Positions 35,189 through 43,040 are shown, counted from the stretch's first letter. The stretch is DNA of 64,000 nucleotides from Nostoc sp. UHCC 0926 (GCF_028623165.1 NZ_CP117768.1:496001-560000), one strand, 5' to 3'. A program made the numbers and translations. Notes: a model not told the origin generated them from the letters alone.

Positions 35189-37861
35189 ATGAACCCACAA
35201 AACAAGCCCAAGAGTCTACAAGATATTCTTAAGCAGCGCCAGCAATCAGGTTTTGTGGGTCGTGAAAACCAGGTAAACCAATTCCGTCAAAATCTAGAGT
35301 TACCGTTAGAAGACGATCGCCGTCGTTTTCTGTTTAACGTTTGGGGTCAAGGTGGGGTTGGTAAAAGTACCCTGTTACGGCAGTTTCGCAAAATTGCTGA
35401 TGAAGCAAAAATTATCTCGGCTTACATTGATGAAGCTGAAAAAAGTGTCCCAGAAGTTATGGGTCGTTTAGCTGAAGAGTTGGAACGCCAAGGTCACAAA
35501 CTAACGCAGTTTACAGAAAGCTACAAAGTTTACCGTCAAAAGCGCCAAGAATTAGAAACTGATCCAGAAGCTCCTCAAGATTTCTCGGCTTTTGTAGGCA
35601 AAACTGTAGTTAAAACTGGTGTGCGTCTGGCGCGTCGAGTTCCCGTTGGCGGTGCTGTATTTGACTTTCTAGATGAGGATGCTTTGGCTACCCAAGCCGG
35701 AGAATGGGCATCTTATGTTGCAAAGAAAATAACAAATAAAGATGAGGTGCGCTTAGTTCAAGAACCTGTAGAAATCCTAACCCCGCTATTTTTGCAAGAT
35801 ATTTTAAAAATTGCTCAAGAAACTACTGTTGTTTTGTTTTTTGATACCTATGAACGCACTGGAGAATTCCTAGATAACTGGCTACGAGAAATTTTGGAGG
35901 GTCGCCACGGTGAAGTATCTCTCAATATATTGATAACGATCGCTGGTAGGCAGGAATTAGATAAAAATCATTGGACACCTTACGAGGGGTTAATTGTTCG
36001 TTTCCCTCTGGAACCCTTTACAGAAGAAGAAGCCCAACAATATCTAACTCGCAAAGGTATTACAGACAATCGCATTATTGAAGTGATTTTACGCCTTTCT
36101 GGAAATTTGCCCCTGCTGGTAGGAATGTTAGCAGATGCTCATCCCAATGACCCCAACCAGGTAATTGAGCCTAGCAGTAGTGCTGTAGAACGCTTTTTAA
36201 AATGGATTGATGACCCCAAGCGGCGACAAGTTGCTCTCGATGCTGCCATTTCTCGGTGCTTGAATCGAGATGTTATAGCTAAGTTGAGAGGAGAAGAAGA
36301 AGCTGATGAGCTATTTACTTGGCTGAAAGAAACATCCTTTGTCAACGAACGCTCTGATGGCTGGGCTTATCATGATGTTGTTAAAACCCAAATGTTACGC
36401 CACAAGCGCCTTTCATCGCCGCAAGGTTGGGCTGACATACATGGTAAGTTGGCAGACTATTATGACAGGCTGCTGAACGATCTGCAATTGGACGAAGAGA
36501 ATAAACAGCGCGATCCTAGCTGGCAAAGTCACACATTAAACGTCTTATATCACAATTTATGTCAGTCACCGCAAAGGAATTTATCTGTAGCTCTCAATGA
36601 ATTTCTCGCTGCACTCAAAAATAAACGCAAATTTGCCCAACAATATGCAGAAACAATGCTTCAGGCTGGTAAAGATGCGGATTTTGCTGAAGTTCAGTGT
36701 TGGGGTGAGCAACTAGCTAGTGGGTTAAAAGCCTATGACGAGAATTTTTACCAAGTTACATTAGAAATGTTTACCGCAGTCCTACAAAATTTTAGGATTG
36801 AAGTAAAATGGCAACCAATTGCTTTAGGTTGGCGCGGTCAAACTTATCGCTTAATGGAGCGTTACCCAGAAGCCCTACAAGACTTTGACCGCGCCATTGA
36901 ACTTGACCCCAAATATGACTGGGCGATCGCACATCGCGGTGATACTTATCGCATAATGAGGCGTTACGCGGAAGCTCTACAAGATTTTGACCGCGCGATT
37001 GAACTTAACCCCAAATATAACTGGGCGATCGCACTTCGCGGTTATACTTATCACTCAATGAAGCGTTACCCAGAAGCCCTACAAGATATTGACCGCGCGA
37101 TTGAACTTAACCCCAAACTTGACTGGTCGATTGCACATCGCGGTGGAACTTATCGCTCAATGAAGCGTTACCCAGAAGCCCTAGAAGATTTTGACCGCGC
37201 GATTGAACTTAACCCCAAACTTGACTGGGCGATCGCAGGTCGCGGTCAAACTTTTTACTTTATGAAGCGTTATACAGAAGCCCTAGAAGATTTTGACCGC
37301 GCGATTGAACTTAACCCCAAACTTGACTGGGTGATCGCAAGTCGCGGTGAAACTTATCGCTCAATGAAGCGTTACCCAGAAGCCCTAGAAGATTTTGACC
37401 GCGCGATTGAACTTGGCCCCAAATATAAGTGGGCGATCGCACATCGTGGTCAAACTTACCTGATGCTAAAGCTATATAATGAGGCTCTTGCAGATTTCAA
37501 CCGCGCTATTGACTTAGATTCTGACAGTAATTGGTATTTATATAATCGCGCTTTAGCCTACCAAGCCCTTAACCAACCAGATAAAGCATGGGCTGACCTA
37601 GCACTTGCCATCAAGCTTGCTAAACAGGATTACGAAAAAGATGCTAAAGACTGGTCTAATGCCTTTAATTTAGCCCTTTACTATTTAGCTGCTCAATATC
37701 ATCAACCAGCAGAGCGGTTATATCTCCATGTTTTATCTCAAGGTGCTTCCTTAGAGCGTATCCATGCAGCTATCCAAGACCTAAATGACTTTTTAACCGT
37801 GTTCCCTGACCATATGCAGGCTACATCCATGCGACAGTTGTTGCACTCTTTTCTAACTTAG
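35189..37861 (+). CDS. STAND-type NTPase with C-terminal TPR repeats
   Basis: 890 residues. A P-loop NTPase domain begins at about 20 (GFVGRENQV); Walker A GQGGVGKST is at 53-61, and a Walker B-like strand TTVVLFFDTYER at about 212, then ILITIAGRQELDK and PLLVGMLADAHP as in NB-ARC/NACHT-like STAND proteins. A winged-helix-like region follows (LFTWLKETSFVNE, about 370-410). From about 548 come eight TPRs of 34 residues, five of them nearly identical (RYPEALEDFDRAIELNPKLDW). STAND proteins act as ligand-triggered switches in signalling and antiphage defence. No effector domain is fused at either end, so a partner may be needed. Confidence 0.85.
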   Translation: MNPQNKPKSLQDILKQRQQSGFVGRENQVNQFRQNLELPLEDDRRRFLFNVWGQGGVGKSTLLRQFRKIADEAKIISAYIDEAEKSVPEVMGRLAEELERQGHKLTQFTESYKVYRQKRQELETDPEAPQDFSAFVGKTVVKTGVRLARRVPVGGAVFDFLDEDALATQAGEWASYVAKKITNKDEVRLVQEPVEILTPLFLQDILKIAQETTVVLFFDTYERTGEFLDNWLREILEGRHGEVSLNILITIAGRQELDKNHWTPYEGLIVRFPLEPFTEEEAQQYLTRKGITDNRIIEVILRLSGNLPLLVGMLADAHPNDPNQVIEPSSSAVERFLKWIDDPKRRQVALDAAISRCLNRDVIAKLRGEEEADELFTWLKETSFVNERSDGWAYHDVVKTQMLRHKRLSSPQGWADIHGKLADYYDRLLNDLQLDEENKQRDPSWQSHTLNVLYHNLCQSPQRNLSVALNEFLAALKNKRKFAQQYAETMLQAGKDADFAEVQCWGEQLASGLKAYDENFYQVTLEMFTAVLQNFRIEVKWQPIALGWRGQTYRLMERYPEALQDFDRAIELDPKYDWAIAHRGDTYRIMRRYAEALQDFDRAIELNPKYNWAIALRGYTYHSMKRYPEALQDIDRAIELNPKLDWSIAHRGGTYRSMKRYPEALEDFDRAIELNPKLDWAIAGRGQTFYFMKRYTEALEDFDRAIELNPKLDWVIASRGETYRSMKRYPEALEDFDRAIELGPKYKWAIAHRGQTYLMLKLYNEALADFNRAIDLDSDSNWYLYNRALAYQALNQPDKAWADLALAIKLAKQDYEKDAKDWSNAFNLALYYLAAQYHQPAERLYLHVLSQGASLERIHAAIQDLNDFLTVFPDHMQATSMRQLLHSFLT

Positions 37862-38126
37862 ATCATGTAATTTCCAACCTAACAGCCAGAAAACCCACAA
37901 GTCCCAACAACCGCCTGGGAATCAATTCCCTCTCTTATACCAAAGGTCTTCTAAACAAGACTGGAAAAGGGTTTCAGCCCATTTGAGTGGATTTGCGCTA
38001 TGAGTCTGAGATTTCAATCTCTGGCGGACAAACGGGTAAGCACAATAGATCCGAGCTAACTTGCCTTCTGGAGACATGCAGCTAAACCTAATTGCGTCTA
38101 AATATTAAGTGATTTTAGCCTTACAA
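37862..38126. other. Intergenic, no gene seen
   Basis: Between the STAND gene and copy 2 of the duplicated segment. No coding frame or strong repeat was recognised. Confidence 0.55.
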
Positions 38127-38127
38127 C

Positions 38128-38238
38128 TATGCCAAAGCTAGCGGTGATGTTACAGGTTTAGATGCAGTCATTGATGAGATGGGACGCAGGTTTAACCGCC
38201 GTTCTAAGAAAAAGAAACCTGAAGTTCCAGTTAGCTAA
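38128..38238 (+). pseudogene. 3' fragment of the 157-residue protein gene
   Basis: An open stretch YAKASGDVTGLDAVIDEMGR followed by RFNRRSKKKKPEVPVS and TAA, 36 codons nearly identical to the C-terminus encoded at 34308-34416. There is no start and no upstream homology. It was carried here by the segmental duplication. Confidence 0.85.
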
Positions 38239-38295
38239 AGCATAAAATAGGCGAAAACAGCAGTTATTAATTTAGGTACAATAAGCGTTTTTCTG

Positions 38296-38318
38296 GGGGC
38301 ATAACAATGTTATGCCCC
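38296..38318 (+). terminator. Palindromic terminator, duplicated copy
   Basis: GGGGCATAACA and TGTTATGCCCC around one A, followed by TTTTG. It pairs with 34475-34495. Confidence 0.6.
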
Positions 38319-38554
38319 TTTTGCATTTTAAATCTGAAGATTTTTCAAACCCACGCAGGCGGGTTTTGTCTGTATAGCCGTGACTTCTATAGCACATCTC
38401 GTTTGGATGCAATACACTCTGACCTCACTTCCATTCCTCTCTCCTAAGAGGAGAGAGGCTTTGAATCTTACTCCCCTTCCCTTGTAGGGAAGGGGCTGGG
38501 GGTTAGGTCTGTCTTGGACTCCACTAAGAAGCGCTAAGTCGCCAGGGCATTTTT

Positions 38555-38806
38555 GAGCCTTTGAACCTCAATGTTGAGCCTTTGAGCCTGGAAGTTGAGC
38601 CTTTGAACCTCAACGTTGAGCCTCTGAGGCTGACAGTTGAGCCTTTGAACCTCAACGTTGAGCCTTTGAGCCTGAAAGTTGAGCTTTTGAACCTCAACGT
38701 TGAGCCTTTGAACCTCAACGTTAAGCCTTTGAACCTCAACGTTGAGCCTTTGAACCTCAACGTTGAGCCTCTGAGGCTGAAAGTTGAGCCTTTGAGTCTG
38801 AAATTA
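38555..38806. repeat. 21-bp tandem array 2 (12 units)
   Basis: Twelve 21-bp units in three flavours: GAGCCTTTGAACCTCAAC (majority), GAGCCTTTGAGCCTGAAAG, and GAGCCTCTGAGGCTGA, which holds a short palindrome. It shares GAGCCTNNGAANNTCAAC with array 1 and starts at the homologous position of the duplicated segment. Frame one reads EPLNLNV repeats and is again open from an EALSRQGIF segment without a good start (a TTG exists at 38561). It ends 111 bp before the ATG at 38918. Confidence 0.92.
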
Positions 38807-38917
38807 CAAGTTTATCTAGATAAATTATTAAATTTACTGCTGGTTTTCAGTAAAAATCTGATAGAACATTGTTGAAATATATTGGCTTAGTACATCTACC
38901 AGCGTCATACAATAGCT

Positions 38918-39277
38918 ATGAGCAATACCTCTGGATTTTCAGTCAGCAAACCTGTTGCATTATGGAATAAACCCATTAAAGCTGACTTTAAGGAACTATT
39001 CAAATCCCTAAGCAAAGGTGTGATAGATGGGGTCTTAGGTAAGTGGGAAGAAGTAGCCAAAGATGCTGTGGAAGCTACAGCAGCACTAGGTTTAGCAGCA
39101 GCACCAGAGGAAGTTGCTTGGTTACTAATTTACCGTTCTTTGGTAGAAGCAATAGTGAGTTTGGTAAAAACTCTGCACTGCGTTGTTAAGCTGTGGGTAA
39201 TTGATCGTAAGATTCCGGTTCAATATCTGCTACTTTCGCTAAAACTGCGTCGTATTTTTCTCGACTGCCTCGTTTAG
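38918..39277 (+). pseudogene. Truncated gene: N-terminal helical region of a probable NACHT/STAND protein
   Basis: 119 codons. The first 85 or so (FSVSKPVALWNKPIKADFKELFKS, then EVAKDAVEATAALGLAAAPEEVAWLLIYRSLVEAIVSLVKT) look like the N-terminal helical domain seen in front of NACHT domains in cyanobacterial STAND proteins; this is recollection, not a search. After about 39170 the frame runs into the antitoxin gene of the module on the other strand and has unrelated sequence, so the protein seems cut off by the arrival of that module. Array 2 precedes it as array 1 precedes the complete STAND gene. Confidence 0.55.
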
Positions 39278-39431
39278 CTAACTCCCCTAGATAAATTTCA
39301 GTTGTTAGTGCAGCGATTTTTTCCGCAACTGCTGTCGCCACAAACTGATCGATAGAAATGCCGTCTTGTTTGGCAAGTTCCTGCAAACTTTTGTACAAAG
39401 AGTCAGGAAGCTGGACGCTGAGGTTGCTCAT
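39186..39431 (-). CDS. Ribbon-helix-helix antitoxin of a PIN module
   Basis: 81 residues. MSNLSVQLPDSLYKSLQELAKQDGISIDQFVATAVAEKIAAL is a typical ribbon-helix-helix DNA-binding unit (HicB/Arc-like C-terminus), followed by a toxin-contact tail (ELAKRGSREKYDAVLAKV). It overlaps the upstream toxin gene by 4 bases (ATGA). The gene order is toxin first. Confidence 0.8.
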   Translation of the reverse strand: MSNLSVQLPDSLYKSLQELAKQDGISIDQFVATAVAEKIAALTTEIYLGELAKRGSREKYDAVLAKVADIEPESYDQLPTA

Positions 39432-39856
39432 GACAATGCTCCAATAGATTGCAAAAACTCCGCAGGTGTCAATATTTTTATCCCAAACTGCTCAATGCCA
39501 TTAAAGTCACGAGCATTATATGTTATTACGCTATCACATCGCGCTTTGACTGCTAGCTCCAGCACCATATCGTCTTTTGGATCAGGCAAGTAAGGTCGCC
39601 AGAGAAAGAAAATCTGATGCTGCGTTGCAACCGAGCAATGAAACTCGATAAATTCTTCAACGTCTAGTGCAGTGACATACAGATTTGGGAGTTCCCGCGA
39701 TAATACTTCTTGATACTCCAAAACCAGTGGAACCGAAAGATGGATATCAAAAACCCCTGTGCCGACGAGCGTCAGCAGGCGAAAAGCACTCCCTCGTTTG
39801 GAACGCAGACCAGCAACAATAACATTTGTATCAAGGACAACTTGTGGAACTGCCAT
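39428..39856 (-). CDS. PIN-domain toxin (COG1569 type)
   Basis: 142 residues. PIN-domain acidic residues are visible: Asp9 in VVLDTNVIVAGL, Glu in LVLEYQEVL, Asp/Asp/Glu in PDPKDDMVLELAV and Asp in TYNARDF. PIN toxins are Mg2+-dependent ribonucleases. It is full length and undisturbed, unlike the VapC at 31443. It pairs with the RHH antitoxin overlapping its end. A Gly/Ser-rich RSKRGSAFRLL helix follows the first strand, as in this subfamily. Confidence 0.83.
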   Translation of the reverse strand: MAVPQVVLDTNVIVAGLRSKRGSAFRLLTLVGTGVFDIHLSVPLVLEYQEVLSRELPNLYVTALDVEEFIEFHCSVATQHQIFFLWRPYLPDPKDDMVLELAVKARCDSVITYNARDFNGIEQFGIKILTPAEFLQSIGALS

Positions 39857-40115
39857 AGAGGCATGATACTGACTCTCAGTTTAGGAATCAATGCTGTTTT
39901 GTAGTTTTAATACCAATTAGAAAAATAATTGCGAACGATGTTACCTTTTTCATGACAAATCGTAGGCGATCGCTCAAGGTAATTCTGTATAAATATAGCG
40001 CTTGCAGCTTGCGTCAAATATAAGCGATGCCTGTGGTGGGCTACGCCTACGTAATGCTGTACCGCTACCGCATATAGGAGATATAAGGGAGAAAATTCAA
40101 AGTCTCTCTCCTTTG
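39857..40115. other. Intergenic, no gene seen
   Basis: Contains short palindromic pieces (GCGATGCCTGTGG...GGCTACGCCTACG near 40024) but no credible gene. A minus-strand open frame at 39907-40131 crosses the border of the mobile element and is rejected. Confidence 0.5.
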
Positions 40116-40277
40116 AGGCTACGGTGTACACATAAGTCTGAAAATAGCTGAAGAAGACAGGTTTTACGCCACCCTAACCCTTCCCTTGTGAAGGGGAGGG
40201 AACCGGAAATCTCATTTCCCCCCAATATATCGGGGGGATTAAGGGGGGTGATACGACTTGTGTGTACACCGTAGCCT
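40116..40277. mobile_element. 162-bp MITE with 23-bp terminal inverted repeats
   Basis: The left end begins AGGCTACGGTGTACACA (23 bp, 40116-40138) and the right end is its complement (40255-40277) with one mismatch. TTG flanks both sides. Removal of the element with one TTG rejoins TCTCTCTCCT-TTG-AGGAGAGAGA, a clean inverted repeat, so the element landed in the loop of a hairpin. The interior holds CCCTTCCCTTGTGAAGGGG and CCCCCCAATATATCGGGGGG hairpins and no gene. Confidence 0.82.
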
Positions 40278-40330
40278 TTGAGGAGAGAGAAATAGAAGTG
40301 AGGTTTTCCACATCCTGTGAAAAGTCAAGT

Positions 40331-40756
40331 CTAAATCCACTCAAATCCCTGTGTAGCTAAAAATTCTTTAGCCGGTTCCAAAATATCTCTGCTTAAAATC
40401 AGGGTGACTTTTGGGGAATTAAGATACAAACGAAAACGCTTAATAATAAATAGTTCGTTAGCAGGTTCAATTTTCCTAATGGCACTCCAGGGAATCAACA
40501 ACGGCGTCAGTCCAAAGCTAAACAAGAAGAAAATACTCAGATAAATCCCTTGAGGAGTTGTACCAACATTTAAAGTTCCTTTGTAGTACACCAACCCCAC
40601 ACAACCGCTTTGCATTCGGGAGAAGTTTAGTGGCGGCGCTTCTTTCGTGCGGTAGAGTTTAGCGAGGCGATTCCAGTCATGACGGAATAGAAAAATCATG
40701 ACTATCGTGGAAAATACAAAATAAACGATGTATATCCACTGAGGGATATGTGGCAT
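40331..40756 (-). CDS. Membrane protein of unknown function
   Basis: 141 residues. One N-terminal membrane helix (WIYIVYFVFSTIVMIFLF, about 7-24), then a basic stretch, then a second hydrophobic segment (IYLSIFFLFSFGLTPLLIPW, about 70-90), and a beta-rich soluble end (IIKRFRLYLNSPKVTLILS). The arrangement resembles small PH-like or DUF membrane proteins, but I do not recognise a family. ATG start. It is not part of an evident operon. Confidence 0.65.
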   Translation of the reverse strand: MPHIPQWIYIVYFVFSTIVMIFLFRHDWNRLAKLYRTKEAPPLNFSRMQSGCVGLVYYKGTLNVGTTPQGIYLSIFFLFSFGLTPLLIPWSAIRKIEPANELFIIKRFRLYLNSPKVTLILSRDILEPAKEFLATQGFEWI

Positions 40757-41060
40757 TTGTTTTTAAGTCATTGATGATTGACGCTTCCACTGTAAGCGAT
40801 GTCTAACGACAAGCCTCTGTGCGTCTACGGACTCACCAATCAACCACGTTCCCTTGAATCTTTCCAAATTATGGGAGCATCCCGGTTACAAATTGCTCAA
40901 CAAAGACCCTATTAACTCAAAAAACTGGCCTTAATTAAAGCCAGTTTTTTGATTTTATTGCAAACTTTTAGCAAAGTTTACAGCCGAGTCTTAATGGAAC
41001 ACACTTGAAAAGCTATTATTAAACCTTCTCATTAAAATGTCAAGGTTTCACTATTTATTT
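40757..41060. other. Intergenic with terminator
   Basis: No gene is seen. It contains the terminator at 40918-40951 and a short palindromic stretch near 40795-40815. Confidence 0.55.
40918..40951. terminator. Intrinsic terminator
   Basis: CAAAAAACTGGC pairs with GCCAGTTTTTTG around a 10-base A/T-rich loop, with A and T runs on the two sides, so it can work in both directions. It lies about 110 bases after the stop of the ferredoxin-like gene (minus strand). Confidence 0.75.
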
Positions 41061-41714
41061 TCAGTAAAGCTTGCCATTATATTTCGCCACTTCCCTTAAA
41101 TTCTCAGGCTGTGCTGACATCTTGTCACCAAAATGCTGATTCATCAATGCTGGAACTTGTGAAGCTTGAATTCGGCTATGGCGCGTTTTATCTGGCATAA
41201 CTAGGTTAGGCCCAGCTTTACAGTTCTTCATACAACCAGTGCCCTTGATTGTAACTTGGTCTTCTAAACCGCGATCGCTTAAAGCCGCCTCCAACGCTTG
41301 ACAAACTGCTTTGCCACCGCGTTTTATACAATCAGACTTTTGACACACCAAAATCGTAGCTTTAGTTTTAGCTGGTTTTGCCTTGGCATTATCAATTGAT
41401 GGGGGTTCTTGTACTGGAGTAGGCGTTTCAACTCTCCCCATTTCAGAACGCACCGCCATCACCCGTTCAGCTTTCAGTGTAACTGTGCCATCCTTCAAAT
41501 CATGCATTTTGTAACCAACAACTTGCAGCCAAGTCCCTGGTGGTAAGCGTAAGTCAAAAGCAGCCCGTAAATGTTTAGCAAGTTTAATATAAGACTCACC
41601 CTCATGAGTCGCCAGCAGTAAGCCTTTGAGCTTATAGCCATCTTTAATAACAAAATTTATAAATCTGCCTTCAAGGCAAAATTCTGATACTTCCATACTG
41701 TGAGATCCACCCAT
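41061..41714 (-). CDS. Thioredoxin-like [2Fe-2S] ferredoxin domain protein
   Basis: 217 residues, ATG at 41714 with a strong AAAGGAGG. The N-terminal half (1-90) is a beta-rich domain of unknown role (CLEGRFINFVIKDGYKLKGLLL, LPPGTWLQVVGYKM). A Pro/Lys linker follows, then a C-terminal thioredoxin-fold [2Fe-2S] ferredoxin domain (about 118-190) with the Cys pattern ILVCQKSDC, KAVC and GTGCMKNC, followed by GPNLVM. Related domains occur in NuoE and HoxE. It is probably a soluble electron carrier; its partner is unknown. Confidence 0.8.
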   Translation of the reverse strand: MGGSHSMEVSEFCLEGRFINFVIKDGYKLKGLLLATHEGESYIKLAKHLRAAFDLRLPPGTWLQVVGYKMHDLKDGTVTLKAERVMAVRSEMGRVETPTPVQEPPSIDNAKAKPAKTKATILVCQKSDCIKRGGKAVCQALEAALSDRGLEDQVTIKGTGCMKNCKAGPNLVMPDKTRHSRIQASQVPALMNQHFGDKMSAQPENLREVAKYNGKLY

Positions 41715-41786
41715 TTTTTTACCTCCTTTTAACTAATACAAGCTACTAAGTGAGATATTTTCAGCAGCAGCTAAAGATTATAACCG

Positions 41787-42059
41787 TTAGTAGCGACTTT
41801 GCCAGCAGTACTCAAGAGTCCAAATCTGGTCTTGACGGGAAGCTGTTAATTGCCGTATCACACTCCAAAGTTGAACAGCTGCCATAGGAGAGCCAATTTC
41901 AACTTTCAATGGCTGGTTAGCCGTACAACTACAGGGAATGTCTAACTCCTTTAGGCGTTGATACACTTGCCAGCGGTCTGCCCAATTCACCTGTACAAGG
42001 TGCTTTATTTCTATTTCTGAACTAAACGATTTCAAGAGAATTGCCCTCAAGTGCAACAA
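41787..42059 (-). CDS. Conserved-looking small protein of unknown function
   Basis: 90 codons from TTG 42059; no ATG is available in the first 50 codons, so the start is uncertain. The product (HLVQVNWADRWQVYQRLKELDIPCSCTANQPLKVEIGSPMAAVQLWSVIRQLTASRQDQIWTLEYCW) has the composition of a real alpha/beta protein. It lies about 70 bp upstream of the ferredoxin-like gene on the same strand and may be cotranscribed with it. Confidence 0.5.
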   Translation of the reverse strand: MLHLRAILLKSFSSEIEIKHLVQVNWADRWQVYQRLKELDIPCSCTANQPLKVEIGSPMAAVQLWSVIRQLTASRQDQIWTLEYCWQSRY

Positions 42060-42485
42060 ACTTGCAGTAACTACCGCGATTTAACTTCCGACTTTTTAAA
42101 AGTCTTAGGAGTCTAACCTCTTAAAACAGCATACCTTAAGTGCAAAGAATTCTCAGTAATTTTGGAAAAAAAAATCAAATTTTTACAGCGATCGCATATT
42201 CAAAAGGGAATAAGGGAGATCACAGAGACAAGGATGATAAGGTAAAATTTTTTCTCCCTGCTCCTTTTTGGAAGTATGCATATTTAAGTATAGATGTCAA
42301 CAATAATGATAAATACATGCAACTTGATGAGCGTGTCATCATCCAGCAAACAATAAACTTGAGACTTTTAGTAGGCAAAAATACAAAACCTTGTAATGGC
42401 AAATCGGCTTGTTATTATTATTAAAATGTTAATATGTAAGGAATAAGCAGTTAAAACCTATAACTGCTAAAGAGCGAGGAGAACA
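42060..42485. other. Intergenic upstream of dps, no gene accepted
   Basis: A plus-strand open frame of 94 codons (42140-42424) is Asn/Lys/Tyr-rich, begins with a non-ATG codon and ends in a low-complexity ACYYY. It is more likely chance in A/T-rich DNA that includes the dps promoter region. Confidence 0.5.
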
Positions 42486-43040
42486 ATGTCTGAAACGCAA
42501 ACTCTGTTACGGAATTTTGGTCATGTATATGACAATCCTGTGTTGCTGGATCACAGCGTAACTGCTCCAGTTACAGAAGGATTCAACGTTGTATTAGCCA
42601 GTTTCCAGGCACTATACTTGCAGTACCAAAAGCATCATTTTGTAGTTGAAGGCTCAGAATTTTACTCTCTGCATGAGTTCTTTAACGAAAGCTACAACCA
42701 AGTACAAGACCACATCCATGAAATTGGAGAACGCTTGGATGGACTAGGTGGTGTGCCAGTAGCTACCTTCAGTAAATTAGCAGAATTAACCTGTTTTGAG
42801 CAAGAATCTGAGGGCGTATATTCCTCTCGCCAAATGGTGGAAAATGACCTAGCCGCAGAACAAGCCATTCTGGGCGTGATTCGTCGTCAAGCTGCTCAGG
42901 CAGAGAGTTTAGGCGATCGGGGCACACGCTATCTGTATGAAAAGATTTTGTTGAAAACAGAGGAACGTGCATATCATTTGTCTCACTTCCTCGCCAAAGA
43001 CAGCTTGACCTTAGGGTTTGTCCAAGCTGCTCAAAGCTAA
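42486..43040 (+). CDS. dps: Dps-family ferritin-like protein with His-substituted ferroxidase site
   Basis: 184 residues, ATG with GAGGAGAA upstream. Dps proteins form dodecamers that oxidise and store iron and protect DNA. Aligned by eye with Listeria Dps, the ferroxidase ligands are His51 (H31), His63 (H43) and Glu82 (E62), but the position of Asp58 is His78 (HIHEIGERL) and that of Asp47 is Asn. A His-type site of this kind has been described for Nostoc punctiforme Dps4, so this is probably its relative. The N-terminus is short, with no DNA-binding Lys-rich tail. A terminator follows at 43113; the gene is monocistronic. Confidence 0.88.
   Translation: MSETQTLLRNFGHVYDNPVLLDHSVTAPVTEGFNVVLASFQALYLQYQKHHFVVEGSEFYSLHEFFNESYNQVQDHIHEIGERLDGLGGVPVATFSKLAELTCFEQESEGVYSSRQMVENDLAAEQAILGVIRRQAAQAESLGDRGTRYLYEKILLKTEERAYHLSHFLAKDSLTLGFVQAAQS

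Larger units (their letters stand above)
38127..38554. repeat. Segmental duplication, copy 2
   Basis: Matches 34305-34731 in the same order: gene 3' end, palindromic terminator, CTTCTATAGC(A/G)CATCTCGTT block, G/C-rich hairpin, CTAAGTCGCCAG block, then a 21-bp array in the same phase. Confidence 0.85.

Noticed and set aside
38524..38875. Protein-coding genes on both strands across array 2
   Set aside because: A stop-free 21-bp repeat unit is open by construction in several frames. Starts are weak, and the frames coincide with the repeat.
40855..40951. tRNA-like fold
   Set aside because: No T-loop consensus or acceptor pairing; the structure is an ordinary terminator.
42140..42424. 94-codon frame upstream of dps
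   Set aside because: Non-ATG start, low-complexity Asn/Lys/Tyr composition, in A/T-rich leader DNA.
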